A stretch of DNA of 64,000 bases, taken from the NCBI RefSeq assembly GCF_000701505.1, contig NZ_JNJB01000017.1:34955-98954 (forward strand). The letters run 5' to 3'. Shown piece by piece: positions 17,848-26,355 of the stretch. Under the pieces are notes generated by a model that was not told where the DNA came from, made no database searches, and saw nothing but the letters and a program-made list of their open reading frames with translations. Origin of the DNA: Dyadobacter crusticola DSM 16708 (GTDB lineage: Bacteria; Bacteroidota; Bacteroidia; Cytophagales; Spirosomataceae). How positions within the stretch are numbered: the first letter of the stretch is position 1; every line of letters begins with the position of its first letter. The translations under genes and the position numbers were made by a program.

Positions 17848-19908
17848 ATGCCATTAATCAAAGTAGCTTCCGGAACTGTCAACCAAACGCCAATGGCGTG
17901 GGAATCCAATACCAGAAATATCATCAACGCGATTGAAGAAGCGCGGCGGCAGCAGGTGAGCCTGCTTGTTTTGCCAGAGCTGTGCATCACCGGCTACAAT
18001 TGCGACGATTACTTTTTTGCTCCCGACCTGGTCGTTCAGGCGGAACGCTGCTTACTGGAAATCGTTCAGGAAACCGCCGGGATGATCGTGGCAGTCGGAC
18101 TTCCGGTGCGTCATAACAACAGTATCTACAATGCAGCTTGCCTGATTTCGAACAAGCAGATTGCAGGTTTTTACTGCAAGCAGAACCTGGCCAATAATGG
18201 TATACATTACGAAGCGCGCTGGTTCAGGCCGTGGGCACCGGGTATTGTTGAAAGCATTGAGGTAAACCAGATGTTCTATCCAATCGGTGACGTGATTTTT
18301 GATGTTGCCAGTGGGCCCATTCAGGGCGGGTCGCACGGTGTAAAGATTGCATTTGAGATTTGCGAAGATGGCTGGGTTGCAAACCGTCCTGCGCGCCGGC
18401 ATTTTGAGCGCGGGGTAGATATTATCCTGAACCCGAGCGCAAGTCACTTTGCATTTAATAAGTTTTTGACACGGGAAAAGCTGGTTGTGGATGCTTCCAG
18501 GGCATTTTCTTGCAGCTATATATATACCAATTTGTTAGGTAACGAAGCGGGTAGAGCTGTTTACGATGGTGATGCCATGATCGCGACAAATGGCGAATTA
18601 CTGGCGTCGAGCCAGCGGTTTAGCTACGCGGATTACGAGATTACCACCGCCGTGATTGACACTGAAAATACGCGGCTGGGGCAGGTACAAAGCAAAATTG
18701 CTGTTCCCCAAAAAGACCGCACGTGGCGCGTACCTGCACGGTTTGACTTTCCGGAAATAGAACCTGTACCACCACAAGTGCCGGATATTGAACCGTTTGA
18801 AAAAGGGGGCGCTTTGAAAGAGGAGGAATTTGCGCGGGCAGTTTGCCTCGCATTATTCGACTACCTCCGGAAAAGCAGGTCAAATGGTTTCACCATTTCA
18901 CTTTCCGGAGGCGCTGATTCTTGCGCCTGCACAGCTTTGTGCGGACTGATGATCCGGCTGGCAGATGAAAGCATTGGAATGGACAAGCTGAAAGAAAAAT
19001 TATCTTATATCAAAGAAATCCAGGACGCGCATACTGAGGAAGATCTCGCCCGGGCTTTGATCCACAATATATATCAGGGAACGGAAAACAGCTCCACAGA
19101 TACCTTGGAGTCTGCGCAATCGCTCGCTGAATCCATTGGCTCTACTTTTTATAATGTCAACATCAATGGGCTGGTAGAAACCTACAAAGGCTTGATCGAA
19201 GAGCAGATCGGGCGTCAGCTTTCCTGGGAGCAGGATGATATCGCATTGCAGAACATTCAGGCAAGGGTACGCGCCCCGGGCGTGTGGCTATTGACGAACC
19301 TTGCTAATCACCTTCTGCTTGCTACTTCCAACCGCTCCGAAGCAGCAGTAGGTTATGCGACGATGGATGGGGATACTGCGGGAAGTATCAGTCCGCTTGC
19401 AGGCATTGATAAGCATTACCTGCGGCAGTGGCTGCGGTGGCTGGAAACTACCGGCTGTGAGGTAAAAGGGAAGCACATTAAAATCGAGGGATTGAAAAAG
19501 GTTAACAGCCTGCAACCTACCGCAGAGCTGCGTCCGCTTGCGCAAACCCAGACGGACGAGGAGGATTTGATGCCTTATGAATTTTTGAATGAGCTCGAAA
19601 AGCTGGCGATCCGAGATAAGAAATCGCCGCTTGAATCTTACAGAAACCTGCATGTTCGCTATAAAGGGTTGTATACCGACGAACAGCTGCTCGGCTGGAC
19701 GGAGCGGTTTTTCAAGCTTTGGAGCCGCAACCAATGGAAACGCGAACGTTACGCACCTTCATTTCACCTGGATGATCTGAACCTGGATCCGAGATCGTGG
19801 TGCCGCTTCCCGATCTTATCCGGCGGATTTGAAAAAGAACTGGAAGAACTGCGGGCATTTGCAGGAGGCAATGCAACGCAGAATGGACGTAAGAGAATTG
19901 GTTTTTAA
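17848..19908 (+). CDS. nadE: glutamine-dependent NAD+ synthetase
   Basis: Last step of NAD synthesis: it amidates nicotinate adenine dinucleotide using ammonia released from glutamine. The 686-residue protein joins a nitrilase-type glutaminase domain (residues 1-320; Glu in L-P-E-L-C-I-T-G-Y-N, Lys in F-Y-C-K-Q-N-L-A, Cys in F-E-I-C-E-D-G-W) to an ATP-dependent synthetase domain with the P-loop S-L-S-G-G-A-D-S near residue 352. Both active sites are intact. Its stop overlaps by four bases the stop of the convergent STN-domain gene. The RES toxin 1.4 kb away acts on NAD+, but this is probably coincidence. Confidence 0.96.
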   Translation: MPLIKVASGTVNQTPMAWESNTRNIINAIEEARRQQVSLLVLPELCITGYNCDDYFFAPDLVVQAERCLLEIVQETAGMIVAVGLPVRHNNSIYNAACLISNKQIAGFYCKQNLANNGIHYEARWFRPWAPGIVESIEVNQMFYPIGDVIFDVASGPIQGGSHGVKIAFEICEDGWVANRPARRHFERGVDIILNPSASHFAFNKFLTREKLVVDASRAFSCSYIYTNLLGNEAGRAVYDGDAMIATNGELLASSQRFSYADYEITTAVIDTENTRLGQVQSKIAVPQKDRTWRVPARFDFPEIEPVPPQVPDIEPFEKGGALKEEEFARAVCLALFDYLRKSRSNGFTISLSGGADSCACTALCGLMIRLADESIGMDKLKEKLSYIKEIQDAHTEEDLARALIHNIYQGTENSSTDTLESAQSLAESIGSTFYNVNINGLVETYKGLIEEQIGRQLSWEQDDIALQNIQARVRAPGVWLLTNLANHLLLATSNRSEAAVGYATMDGDTAGSISPLAGIDKHYLRQWLRWLETTGCEVKGKHIKIEGLKKVNSLQPTAELRPLAQTQTDEEDLMPYEFLNELEKLAIRDKKSPLESYRNLHVRYKGLYTDEQLLGWTERFFKLWSRNQWKRERYAPSFHLDDLNLDPRSWCRFPILSGGFEKELEELRAFAGGNATQNGRKRIGF

Positions 19909-21761
19909 TTATGACAAAAACGGATCCCCGCCTGCACGCCGGCCCAGTGATAGACACTTTGCTGTGAAGTAGGTGCAGGGCCGATCCAGGCCGGTTTTAA
20001 CCCTTTTTGTTCACTTGTTTGCAGCACGCCGTTTCGATCAGAAGCCAGTAAGCTGAGTGCCGGACCTGCGAACAAGGCAAATTTCTTCCCGAGCTTCTTC
20101 TCTATCGAAACAGAAAACCGGAAGAAACCCGTGTCAATTTCGTCGGGCTCCTGACCATTGAAGAGCAAGATACTGCCGGTCAGGTCTGCATTGAGCGCCC
20201 AGCCTCTGCCCAGCCGCTGCGCTGTTCCGAAGCCGTAACCAATACTTGCGAGCGGCTTGTCGGGTTCCAGTCCATTAAAGCTAAGGGTGAAAATGTTGTA
20301 AAATCTGCTTACACCGGTTTTGAAGGTTGCATTAAAATAATTGAACTCGTCAGTTGATAACTCGTAGCGGCGGTAACCGTTGGTCCGAACCCAGCTGAAT
20401 AATCCGAAAGGTACCTTTGCGCTTGAATCGGCATAGTTGATCGTGCCGATCTGGTGGCCAGAGCGGACGGTATTTGCGAAATTATATCCGAAAGAAAGTT
20501 GGTATCCATTCAAAACACCGACCACTACATTCCCGACCCCGGCTAGCTGGAAACCTGAAAAATCGCCACCGGTGTAGTTGATGAGATTGGAACCCTGGAA
20601 ACCATAAAAATCTCCCAGCGTCAGGTTCAGGAAATTGGCATACTGAAATCCATTCACATTCTTTCCGACAATGTTGCTGACCCCGGCGAGCTGGAAACCT
20701 TTCACATTGCCGCGGACCACGTTGAGCAAGCCGCCGACTTCCACTTTATTCACTCCCAAAGAATAGCCGGCGATCAGGTTAATGGAAAAATCGTTGACAA
20801 TATTCCCGCTGAGTGCGTGATTAGTGCCCATGAATGGCAAAATCGACGCCTGAAAGGGCCGGTACAAAGTGTCTTCGATATTCCTGGTGTGAATCGCCTG
20901 GCGTGCAGAGGCAAATGCACTGACGAACTCGCTCTGGACTTTCCGGTAGGTTTTGACCAGCCGCTCATAATCCTTGCCGACAACCTGGCTTGTGGTATCA
21001 CCTGCTAATGCAACTGTGTCAATTGCCTCCATTTGCACCGGGTACTGCGTGCGGGGTACCGCAATTTTGTGGTGCAGCGAGTCGGATCTTGATTTTGAAA
21101 GCGCCAGGTTTTTAGGTGAGATCGGTCGCAGGGTGTCAGGATTGAGCTTGATTTGGAGGTAAGTATCCTGCTTTGGTGAAATCGAAATCGTTTTCCCCAC
21201 ATAATCTTCTTTCCTTACTTCCAGGCGGATCGACGCGGCCCGGGCTGGTAGCCTGATTTTGTAATAACCATATTGATTACTGACAGTCGAGGCCAGCGTA
21301 GCCGATTCATAAATACTTGCATTCGCAAGCCTGCGGCCCGTACTGTTATCGATAATGTATCCATTCAGGTCGAAATTCTCGGGCTCTTCGTCTTTCTCGG
21401 GTTCTTCTTTCTTTTGCAGGATGATGTATCTGCGCCGTTCTTTGAATGTAGCTTTATTCCTGAGCAGCACGGTCAGAATCTCTCTGACACTCTGGTTGGC
21501 TGCATTGAAAGTTACCTTCGATTTGAAGTCGAGAATGTCGGGATTATAGGAAAAGCTGAAACCGCCCAGGTTGCCGATTTGCTGTAAAGTCTGATCGAGC
21601 GGCTGGTTGTTGACCCGGATCGTAATGCGTCTTTCCAGTAAATCTTGTCCCGATACAGTACTCGCATATACTGCGTGGAGCGTAAGCAGGAAAAGGAGAG
21701 TTTGTAAATTTCTGATTCCCAAAGTGGCGCTGTTTAGGTAACTATTGACAACCGTTCCCAT
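19905..21761 (-). CDS. STN-domain and carboxypeptidase-regulatory-domain outer-membrane protein
   Basis: A 618-residue exported protein. A signal region (residues about 15-35) is followed by a secretin/TonB N-terminal (STN) domain (residues 45-110), a CarboxypepD_reg-like Ig domain (about 130-190), and a C-terminal barrel-like half. In that half, G-F-Q-L-A-G-V-S-N, G-F-Q-Y-A-N-F-L-N, G-F-Q-G-S-N-L-I-N, G-F-Q-L-A-G-V-G-N and G-Y-Q-L-S-F-G-Y-N recur about every 20 residues. It is the third gene of a FecI-FecR operon and overlaps fecR by 20 bases. No TonB-dependent receptor plug is evident, so it may be a signalling or surface protein rather than a transporter. Confidence 0.8.
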   Translation of the reverse strand: MGTVVNSYLNSATLGIRNLQTLLFLLTLHAVYASTVSGQDLLERRITIRVNNQPLDQTLQQIGNLGGFSFSYNPDILDFKSKVTFNAANQSVREILTVLLRNKATFKERRRYIILQKKEEPEKDEEPENFDLNGYIIDNSTGRRLANASIYESATLASTVSNQYGYYKIRLPARAASIRLEVRKEDYVGKTISISPKQDTYLQIKLNPDTLRPISPKNLALSKSRSDSLHHKIAVPRTQYPVQMEAIDTVALAGDTTSQVVGKDYERLVKTYRKVQSEFVSAFASARQAIHTRNIEDTLYRPFQASILPFMGTNHALSGNIVNDFSINLIAGYSLGVNKVEVGGLLNVVRGNVKGFQLAGVSNIVGKNVNGFQYANFLNLTLGDFYGFQGSNLINYTGGDFSGFQLAGVGNVVVGVLNGYQLSFGYNFANTVRSGHQIGTINYADSSAKVPFGLFSWVRTNGYRRYELSTDEFNYFNATFKTGVSRFYNIFTLSFNGLEPDKPLASIGYGFGTAQRLGRGWALNADLTGSILLFNGQEPDEIDTGFFRFSVSIEKKLGKKFALFAGPALSLLASDRNGVLQTSEQKGLKPAWIGPAPTSQQSVYHWAGVQAGIRFCHN

Positions 21762-22770
21762 CCAGCCAGTACACTTTCCCTTCTTTTCTCAGTTCGAGGT
21801 CGAGGGTTTCGGCGATCACTGAAAGTGTCGCGTCGAGCGGTTCTTTTTCGAAACGGATCGTGAGGCGGCATTGGGCGATCTGCTGATTAGTTAAGCGCAC
21901 ATCTACGTGGTAACCGTCACGGATTGTGCTGATTACTTCATTAAGGTTGGCCGCATTGAAATCGAAAACCTGAGTCCGATAGCCGATGATGTTCATGTTC
22001 GCCTGTAAGCTCCTGATAGAGTCGGCAGATACTTCGGCACCTTCGCCTTTCACCAGTTCGATCTTTTTCGACGCTTTGCTTACCTGCACTTTGCCGGTAG
22101 CCACATCGACGCGTACCGGGGATTTTTCGTAGGCTTTTACATTGAATGAAGTCCCAAGAACACGGATCTCAGTACCATTTGCATTGATAATAAAGGGATG
22201 CGCTTTATCCGGTTTTACTTCAAAAAATGCTTCTCCTTGTAATGAGACTGTTCTCAAATCTCCATTGAACTGCTCGGGGTAAGTAATTGAAGAATTATAG
22301 TTCAAGAATACTTTGGTACCATCGGGCAGGAGCTGCTCTTTGGTATTATCAACGGTAGCTACTGTAAGCGGCTCAGCATTCCTGTTTTTGATCAAAAACC
22401 ATCCAAATGCAAGTGCAAGCAATGCGACTGCGGCAGCGGCCAAAATGGTCGTGGAGAATGTACGCTTGGCAGCAGGCCGTTGATCAAAGCTGATCTGGCG
22501 GGCTTCGCGGGGTACTTCCAGCGGCGCGCTGACCTCAGCTACCTGCTCCATTCTTTTCCTGACCTTTTTCCAGCCGAGGTCCGTATCTACTTGCTTGCGC
22601 GGCACTGCGGCAGCGTGCATCCAGATAAAACGGTAAGCAGCCAGTTCCTGCTGATGTTCAGGCGAATTGGCGAGCCAGGCTTCCACTGCATTAATCTCCT
22701 CTTCGGACGCAGTTTCTCCGAGGTACCGCGCCAGCAGCTCTTCCGATATGTTGTCATGAAATTCGCTCAT
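21742..22770 (-). CDS. FecR family anti-sigma factor
   Basis: A 342-residue inner-membrane regulator. A cytoplasmic N-terminal part (residues 1-115, with E-E-L-L-A-R-Y-L-G-E) precedes one membrane helix (A-A-A-V-A-L-L-A-L-A-F-G-W-F-L-I, about 110-128). The FecR domain follows (L-P-D-G-T-K-V-F-L-N, G-E-A-F-F-E-V, L-G-T-S-F-N-V-K-A), then a C-terminal DUF4974 domain that resembles STN. FecR proteins pass a periplasmic signal to their ECF sigma factor. The gene overlaps the sigma gene by four bases (ATGA) and the STN gene by 20, so the three proteins are translationally coupled. Confidence 0.93.
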   Translation of the reverse strand: MSEFHDNISEELLARYLGETASEEEINAVEAWLANSPEHQQELAAYRFIWMHAAAVPRKQVDTDLGWKKVRKRMEQVAEVSAPLEVPREARQISFDQRPAAKRTFSTTILAAAAVALLALAFGWFLIKNRNAEPLTVATVDNTKEQLLPDGTKVFLNYNSSITYPEQFNGDLRTVSLQGEAFFEVKPDKAHPFIINANGTEIRVLGTSFNVKAYEKSPVRVDVATGKVQVSKASKKIELVKGEGAEVSADSIRSLQANMNIIGYRTQVFDFNAANLNEVISTIRDGYHVDVRLTNQQIAQCRLTIRFEKEPLDATLSVIAETLDLELRKEGKVYWLDGNGCQ

Positions 22771-23366
22771 GGTAACTTTCCGGTTAGCTGTTCAACAATA
22801 AAATAAAGTGCCCACCATATTGAAGGAAGGTAATCGGCAAGTTCCAGGCGCAGCAATTTCAATGCCTTTCCTATCTGGTTTTCAACGGTTTTGATCGATA
22901 TCCCGAGCTGATCGGCGATCTCCTGGTATTTAAGCTCCTCAAAGCGGCTCATTCTGAATGCTTTCTGACATTGTTCGGGAAGTTTACGCACTGCATGTTC
23001 AATCCGCTCCTCCAACTCATTTGCGTGAATTACCTCTGTCACCGATTCGTACGATTCACTCGAAAAATACAGGGTATGCTCGCGGTGCACTTCCCGCACG
23101 GAGGCGTGCTTAAACCTGTTGAGACAATGATTATGAACCGCGCGGTAAAGGTATGATTTCAGTGAAAGGGTAATTTCGAGATCCTCCCGTTTTTCCCAGA
23201 TATTCACGAATACGGTTTGTACAACCTCTTCGGCTTCTTCCTCGTCTTTGAGCAATGAGCCTGCATAATTACAAAGGCGCGGATAATACTGGCGAAAGGT
23301 CTTTTCAAAAGCCTGTTCATCGCCCCGCCTGATGGCAGCAACTATATCTGGATCGGAAGAGTGCAC
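22767..23366 (-). CDS. FecI-type ECF RNA polymerase sigma factor
   Basis: A 199-residue ECF sigma factor. Region 2 (A-F-E-K-T-F-R-Q-Y-Y-P-R-L-C-N-Y-A, with E-E-A-E-E-V-V-Q-T-V-F) and region 4 (L-P-E-Q-C-Q-K-A-F, with Y-Q-E-I-A-D-Q-L-G-I-S-I-K-T-V-E) are complete. I propose the GTG at 23366, because an upstream ATG at 23498 would add 44 residues with no family likeness (G-V-T-G-V-P-A-V-L) and a TATTTTTG box lies at 23391-23398. If that box is not a promoter, the longer form remains possible. The gene overlaps fecR by four bases. Confidence 0.85.
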   Translation of the reverse strand: MHSSDPDIVAAIRRGDEQAFEKTFRQYYPRLCNYAGSLLKDEEEAEEVVQTVFVNIWEKREDLEITLSLKSYLYRAVHNHCLNRFKHASVREVHREHTLYFSSESYESVTEVIHANELEERIEHAVRKLPEQCQKAFRMSRFEELKYQEIADQLGISIKTVENQIGKALKLLRLELADYLPSIWWALYFIVEQLTGKLP

Positions 23367-23390
23367 CGATATCTGTTTTTGATTTTCGGT

Positions 23391-23398
23391 CAAAAATA
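23391..23398 (-). promoter_or_regulatory. candidate promoter -7 box for the fecI operon
   Basis: TATTTTTG on the minus strand matches TAnnTTTG and sits 25 bases before the proposed GTG start. No good TTTG is seen at the -33 position, so support is moderate. Confidence 0.4.
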
Positions 23399-23482
23399 GA
23401 TAATCTCTTCCGATTAGCGGTTCTGGATATGTAAGAGCGGTCGCTGCCAAGTCTGAATTTCTTTTCTTTAAGACAGCCGGAA

Positions 23483-23540
23483 CCCCCGTTACCCCCATTT
23501 AGGAAAAAAATAAATTTGGGATAGGGGGGACCAAGGGGGG
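23483..23540. repeat. C5/G6 inverted repeat between fecI and the head-GIN gene
   Basis: Two C runs of five (23483-23487 and 23492-23496) are followed, after a 27-base AT-rich loop, by two G runs of six (23524-23529 and 23535-23540). The pairs can form a strong two-step stem on either strand. It lies between two divergent genes, about 115 bases upstream of the proposed fecI start. Confidence 0.6.
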
Positions 23541-23578
23541 TACTTGTCAATGCTCCATCAAGTCATCATTTATTAGCT

Positions 23579-24289
23579 ATGAAAAAAATCATTATCTCCG
23601 CTTTACTGGTCGCATGCAGCCTACAATCCTGTGTTTATGTTGAATCCGACGATGATATCCCACCCCGCGGAACCAGCACGCGCACTTACGATTTCAGAAA
23701 CTTCGACGAGCTGGAAATGAGCGATGCTTTTCGGGTAAATGTAGTCTCAGGAACATCATTTGCGGTATCTGCTACCGGCGAAATGAACGATCTTGACGAT
23801 CTGAATATTTTTGTCCAGGACGGGAAGCTTGTCGCCCGTTACCGGGATTACAGCCGAAACAGAAAAAGAATGGACATCGACATTGTAATGCCGGACATTG
23901 AAGAGGTCAACTTTTCGGGCGCGGTACGTGCGGGCATTGAAAACTTCGAAAATCTGCCTTCCCTGAAAATCGAACTTTCAGGCGCGTCCCAATGCGAATT
24001 TGATGGCTCTGCAAGAGAAATGGATTTTAATCTTTCCGGTGCATCCAGGTTGAATCTTTTCGGTGAAGCCAAATTTCTTGATGGTGAATTGTCGGGAGCT
24101 TCGCAGCTTCTCTCGTTCGGTCTGCCTGTTGAAGAATCTGATCTGGACTTATCGGGAGCAAGCAAGGCGGAAGTTTACGTTACCAAAAAGCTGATTGTAG
24201 AAGCAAGCGGCGCAAGTCAGGTACGTTACAAGGGTAATCCTGAAATCCGGAAAGATTTGTCGGGCGGCAGCACGCTGAGGCCCGAATAA
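23579..24289 (+). CDS. head-GIN domain lipoprotein (DUF2807)
   Basis: A 236-residue exported lipoprotein. The signal peptide ends in a lipobox L-Q-S-C, so Cys18 would be lipidated. The rest is a right-handed beta-helix-like DUF2807 domain with repeating S-G-A-S turns (L-S-G-A-S-Q-C, L-S-G-A-S-R-L, L-S-G-A-S-Q-L, L-S-G-A-S-K-A, A-S-G-A-S-Q-V) roughly every 19 residues. Such proteins are common in Bacteroidota as putative adhesin or auto-transporter-like domains with no proven role. It is divergent from the fecI operon and converges with the VanX-like gene. Confidence 0.87.
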   Translation: MKKIIISALLVACSLQSCVYVESDDDIPPRGTSTRTYDFRNFDELEMSDAFRVNVVSGTSFAVSATGEMNDLDDLNIFVQDGKLVARYRDYSRNRKRMDIDIVMPDIEEVNFSGAVRAGIENFENLPSLKIELSGASQCEFDGSAREMDFNLSGASRLNLFGEAKFLDGELSGASQLLSFGLPVEESDLDLSGASKAEVYVTKKLIVEASGASQVRYKGNPEIRKDLSGGSTLRPE

Positions 24290-24291
24290 CA

Positions 24292-24984
24292 TTATTTGAT
24301 CATTCCGTATTTGGCGCGGGCCTGGCTCTTTGACATTCCGTCAAAATGCCACCATTCAGTTGTATTTACGCGAAATCCTGCCTCTATCATTACTTTTCTC
24401 AGAAGCTGGCGGTTCTCAATTTGCTGAACCGTCAGCTTTCCTGCTTTTAGCATCTGCTGCTCGGAACGCGGGTAGGCAAGGGGACCGAAAAAGTCAAATT
24501 TGGTACCCATATCTAATGGGCGGTTATTTTCGTCAGCTATTGTGAGGTCTATTGCGCAGCCGAAGTTGTGGTTTGATCCGATCTTCGGATCAGCCACGTA
24601 CATGGTTTTCTTGCCGGGCGGGATTTTTAGATCATCGAGCGCGTCCCACAATGCATATTGTGCAGTATTTGGCCGCGCCGCGTCATAAACAAGCAGCTTA
24701 TAGCCAGGTTTTAATTTTGTCAGCGACTTACTTGCATTGCTGAGCCGCCGCGCCATTTCCGGTTGGAGATAAGCACGTGTCAGCTCGCCGTAAATGTCTT
24801 TTTTTAAGAAGTTGTCAGTGGTGGAATATTTGAGCTCGACCAGTATGTCGGGATTTGTTTTCTGAATATTTATGAGTCCCTGGCTGATCATTCGTCGCTC
24901 TGCTTCGGGCAGCTCAGATTGTGCAAACAGGCCAAATGAAAGAGCGAGCGACAGGATGAATGTACTTTGTATTTTACCAAACAT
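24292..24984 (-). CDS. M15 family D-Ala-D-Ala dipeptidase (VanX/DdpX-like), exported
   Basis: Zinc dipeptidase family that splits D-Ala-D-Ala; the 230-residue form here carries a signal peptide (M-F-G-K-I-Q-S-T-F-I-L-S-L-A), so it probably acts in the periplasm on cell-wall turnover products and not in vancomycin resistance. Zinc ligands are visible in S-N-H-N-F-G-C-A-I-D-L-T (His and Asp) and E-W-W-H-F-D near the C-terminus. I chose the ATG at 24984, which starts the signal peptide, over an ATG 51 bases upstream. There is no vanH/vanA gene nearby. Confidence 0.87.
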   Translation of the reverse strand: MFGKIQSTFILSLALSFGLFAQSELPEAERRMISQGLINIQKTNPDILVELKYSTTDNFLKKDIYGELTRAYLQPEMARRLSNASKSLTKLKPGYKLLVYDAARPNTAQYALWDALDDLKIPPGKKTMYVADPKIGSNHNFGCAIDLTIADENNRPLDMGTKFDFFGPLAYPRSEQQMLKAGKLTVQQIENRQLLRKVMIEAGFRVNTTEWWHFDGMSKSQARAKYGMIK

Positions 24985-25074
24985 AAAAAAATGAATACCT
25001 CTGCAAGAAAATGCAAAGATATTCATTTGAGGCAACCCCGCTCTTAAATGGGGAATATACTGCGGTGTCTTGGC

Positions 25075-26121
25075 TTAGTATCTGTTAATGTTGATACTGG
25101 TGAGCCCGCCTTCAAAATCAATAATGATCTTTTTGGCAGAAGTGGAATAGCCGGAAGAGCGATATAAACCACTGCTTACTTTTTCCAGACCTTCGATGTT
25201 TTTTGCATTGAGCGCACCGTCGATCCGAAGTTCACAGCCAACCGATCTAGGTACATCTATGGTGACCGATGCAACGCCGGCTTCTATGTCAATATTCGAA
25301 ACAGGCAGTTTGTCCCCCATTTTTATATCCATATCAGCCACACCTGTGCTTACTTTCAGCTTCTCGACTTTGTAGTTACTGAAATTAAAGTTTCCTTTGC
25401 CTGCGCCGATCCCCAGATCAATGTTCCATACAGGCTTTTCGTTGAGCTGGATTTTGGCCTGATTGGAGATTTCGCCATTCTTGATCTTCACATTTCCGTC
25501 TTCCATTTTCAGGTTCACCGTTGCTGAATTTTCCAGTTTATTCACCGACGTATTTGACAGGAAACCCACAATGGTACTTTTTGTATTTGCTTCAAAAAGC
25601 TTAGCAGTGTTGCCTTCCAGCTTAAACGAACCCGCTCCGCCTTCCAGGTTAAAATTGGCTTTTTGAATGAAATCTTCCATTTCGTACTTGTAAGATCCAT
25701 TGATCGGTCGACCATTGTTACGCTCGGGCCGGTCTTTGTGATAATCTTCATCCTTGTCATGATTGCCTTCGTTGTCGCCATTATGGTGATCGTCGTGATA
25801 GCCCAGATCCTCATCGTCGTGGTCATCATCATTCCAGCCGAAGTTCCAATTGTCCCTGTGCCGGTCAAATGCATTGTTGGTTTTGTTCATAATACCCCCC
25901 AAGACACCCAATGTGATCAGTAATGCGACGAGCCCGCCTGCGCCCGAGTGGCGTTCTTTTCCGATCGCGAGCAAGATAGCGCCTGCCAGGATCAGCAGCA
26001 CCGGCCAGTAGGGAAGTACTTCATCCCAGTTCACGTGCAGGACGTTCAGGTTGCGGAGCAGCCAGATTATTCCAAGAATAATCAGAATACCACCCCATAC
26101 TATGCCTCTTGAATTTTTCAT
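25075..26121 (-). CDS. LiaF-like membrane protein with an Asp/His-rich linker
   Basis: A 348-residue protein. Its N-terminus has three hydrophobic helices arranged as in LiaI/LiaF-type domains (G-I-V-W-G-G-I-L-I-I-L-G at the start). Then comes a strongly acidic and His-rich stretch (residues about 88-140, with D-D-D-H-D-D-E-D and H-D-D-H-H-N-G-D). The C-terminal half (residues 150-348) is a beta-rich domain like the C-terminal part of LiaF or DUF2154 proteins. The linker could bind metal ions. It is the last gene of a pspC-liaI-liaF-like operon; LiaF proteins tune envelope-stress responses, but no LiaRS two-component pair is seen here. Confidence 0.78.
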   Translation of the reverse strand: MKNSRGIVWGGILIILGIIWLLRNLNVLHVNWDEVLPYWPVLLILAGAILLAIGKERHSGAGGLVALLITLGVLGGIMNKTNNAFDRHRDNWNFGWNDDDHDDEDLGYHDDHHNGDNEGNHDKDEDYHKDRPERNNGRPINGSYKYEMEDFIQKANFNLEGGAGSFKLEGNTAKLFEANTKSTIVGFLSNTSVNKLENSATVNLKMEDGNVKIKNGEISNQAKIQLNEKPVWNIDLGIGAGKGNFNFSNYKVEKLKVSTGVADMDIKMGDKLPVSNIDIEAGVASVTIDVPRSVGCELRIDGALNAKNIEGLEKVSSGLYRSSGYSTSAKKIIIDFEGGLTSININRY

Positions 26122-26124
26122 GTT

Positions 26125-26310
26125 CTAGATATTTGATCTGTTTGAGGTATCTGAATGAAGGTAATTGCGTAGCAACAGCAAACCGCCGGTCGTAATCAGG
26201 ATTATCGGCCAGAAAAAGCGGCCGAAATCGAATGCGGTCAATTCTTCTACGAGAAACAGCGAGCCTGAAACAATCAGGATAACGCCCCAAAAGATGTTTT
26301 TGAAATTCAT
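26125..26310 (-). CDS. LiaI-like small membrane protein (DUF5668 type)
   Basis: A 61-residue protein consisting of two membrane helices joined by a short charged loop (F-W-G-V-I-L-I-V-S-G-S-L-F-L-V, then F-F-W-P-I-I-L-I-T-T-G-G-L-L-L-L). The F-W-P-I-I-L-I-x-x-G pattern is shared with the N-terminal part of the following LiaF-like protein and with the PspC-domain protein before it, so all three belong to one duplicated family. Its stop is 3 bases before the LiaF-like start, which fits a single transcript. Confidence 0.75.
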   Translation of the reverse strand: MNFKNIFWGVILIVSGSLFLVEELTAFDFGRFFWPIILITTGGLLLLRNYLHSDTSNRSNI

Positions 26311-26355
26311 GGCTATATTTATTTAAATGTAATTTCTAGGTATCTAATAAAAGGA

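Noticed and set aside
15576..19908. Functional link between the NAD+-degrading RES toxin and nadE
   Set aside because: They are separated by a convergent permease gene and have independent promoters, so the nearness is probably chance.
23317..23550. Minus-strand 77-residue frame across the fecI start
   Set aside because: It is in another frame of the sigma gene leader and only reflects the G/C runs there.
24292..24984. VanX-like gene as part of a vancomycin resistance cluster
   Set aside because: No vanH, vanA or vanRS gene is near it, and it carries a signal peptide, unlike cytoplasmic VanX.
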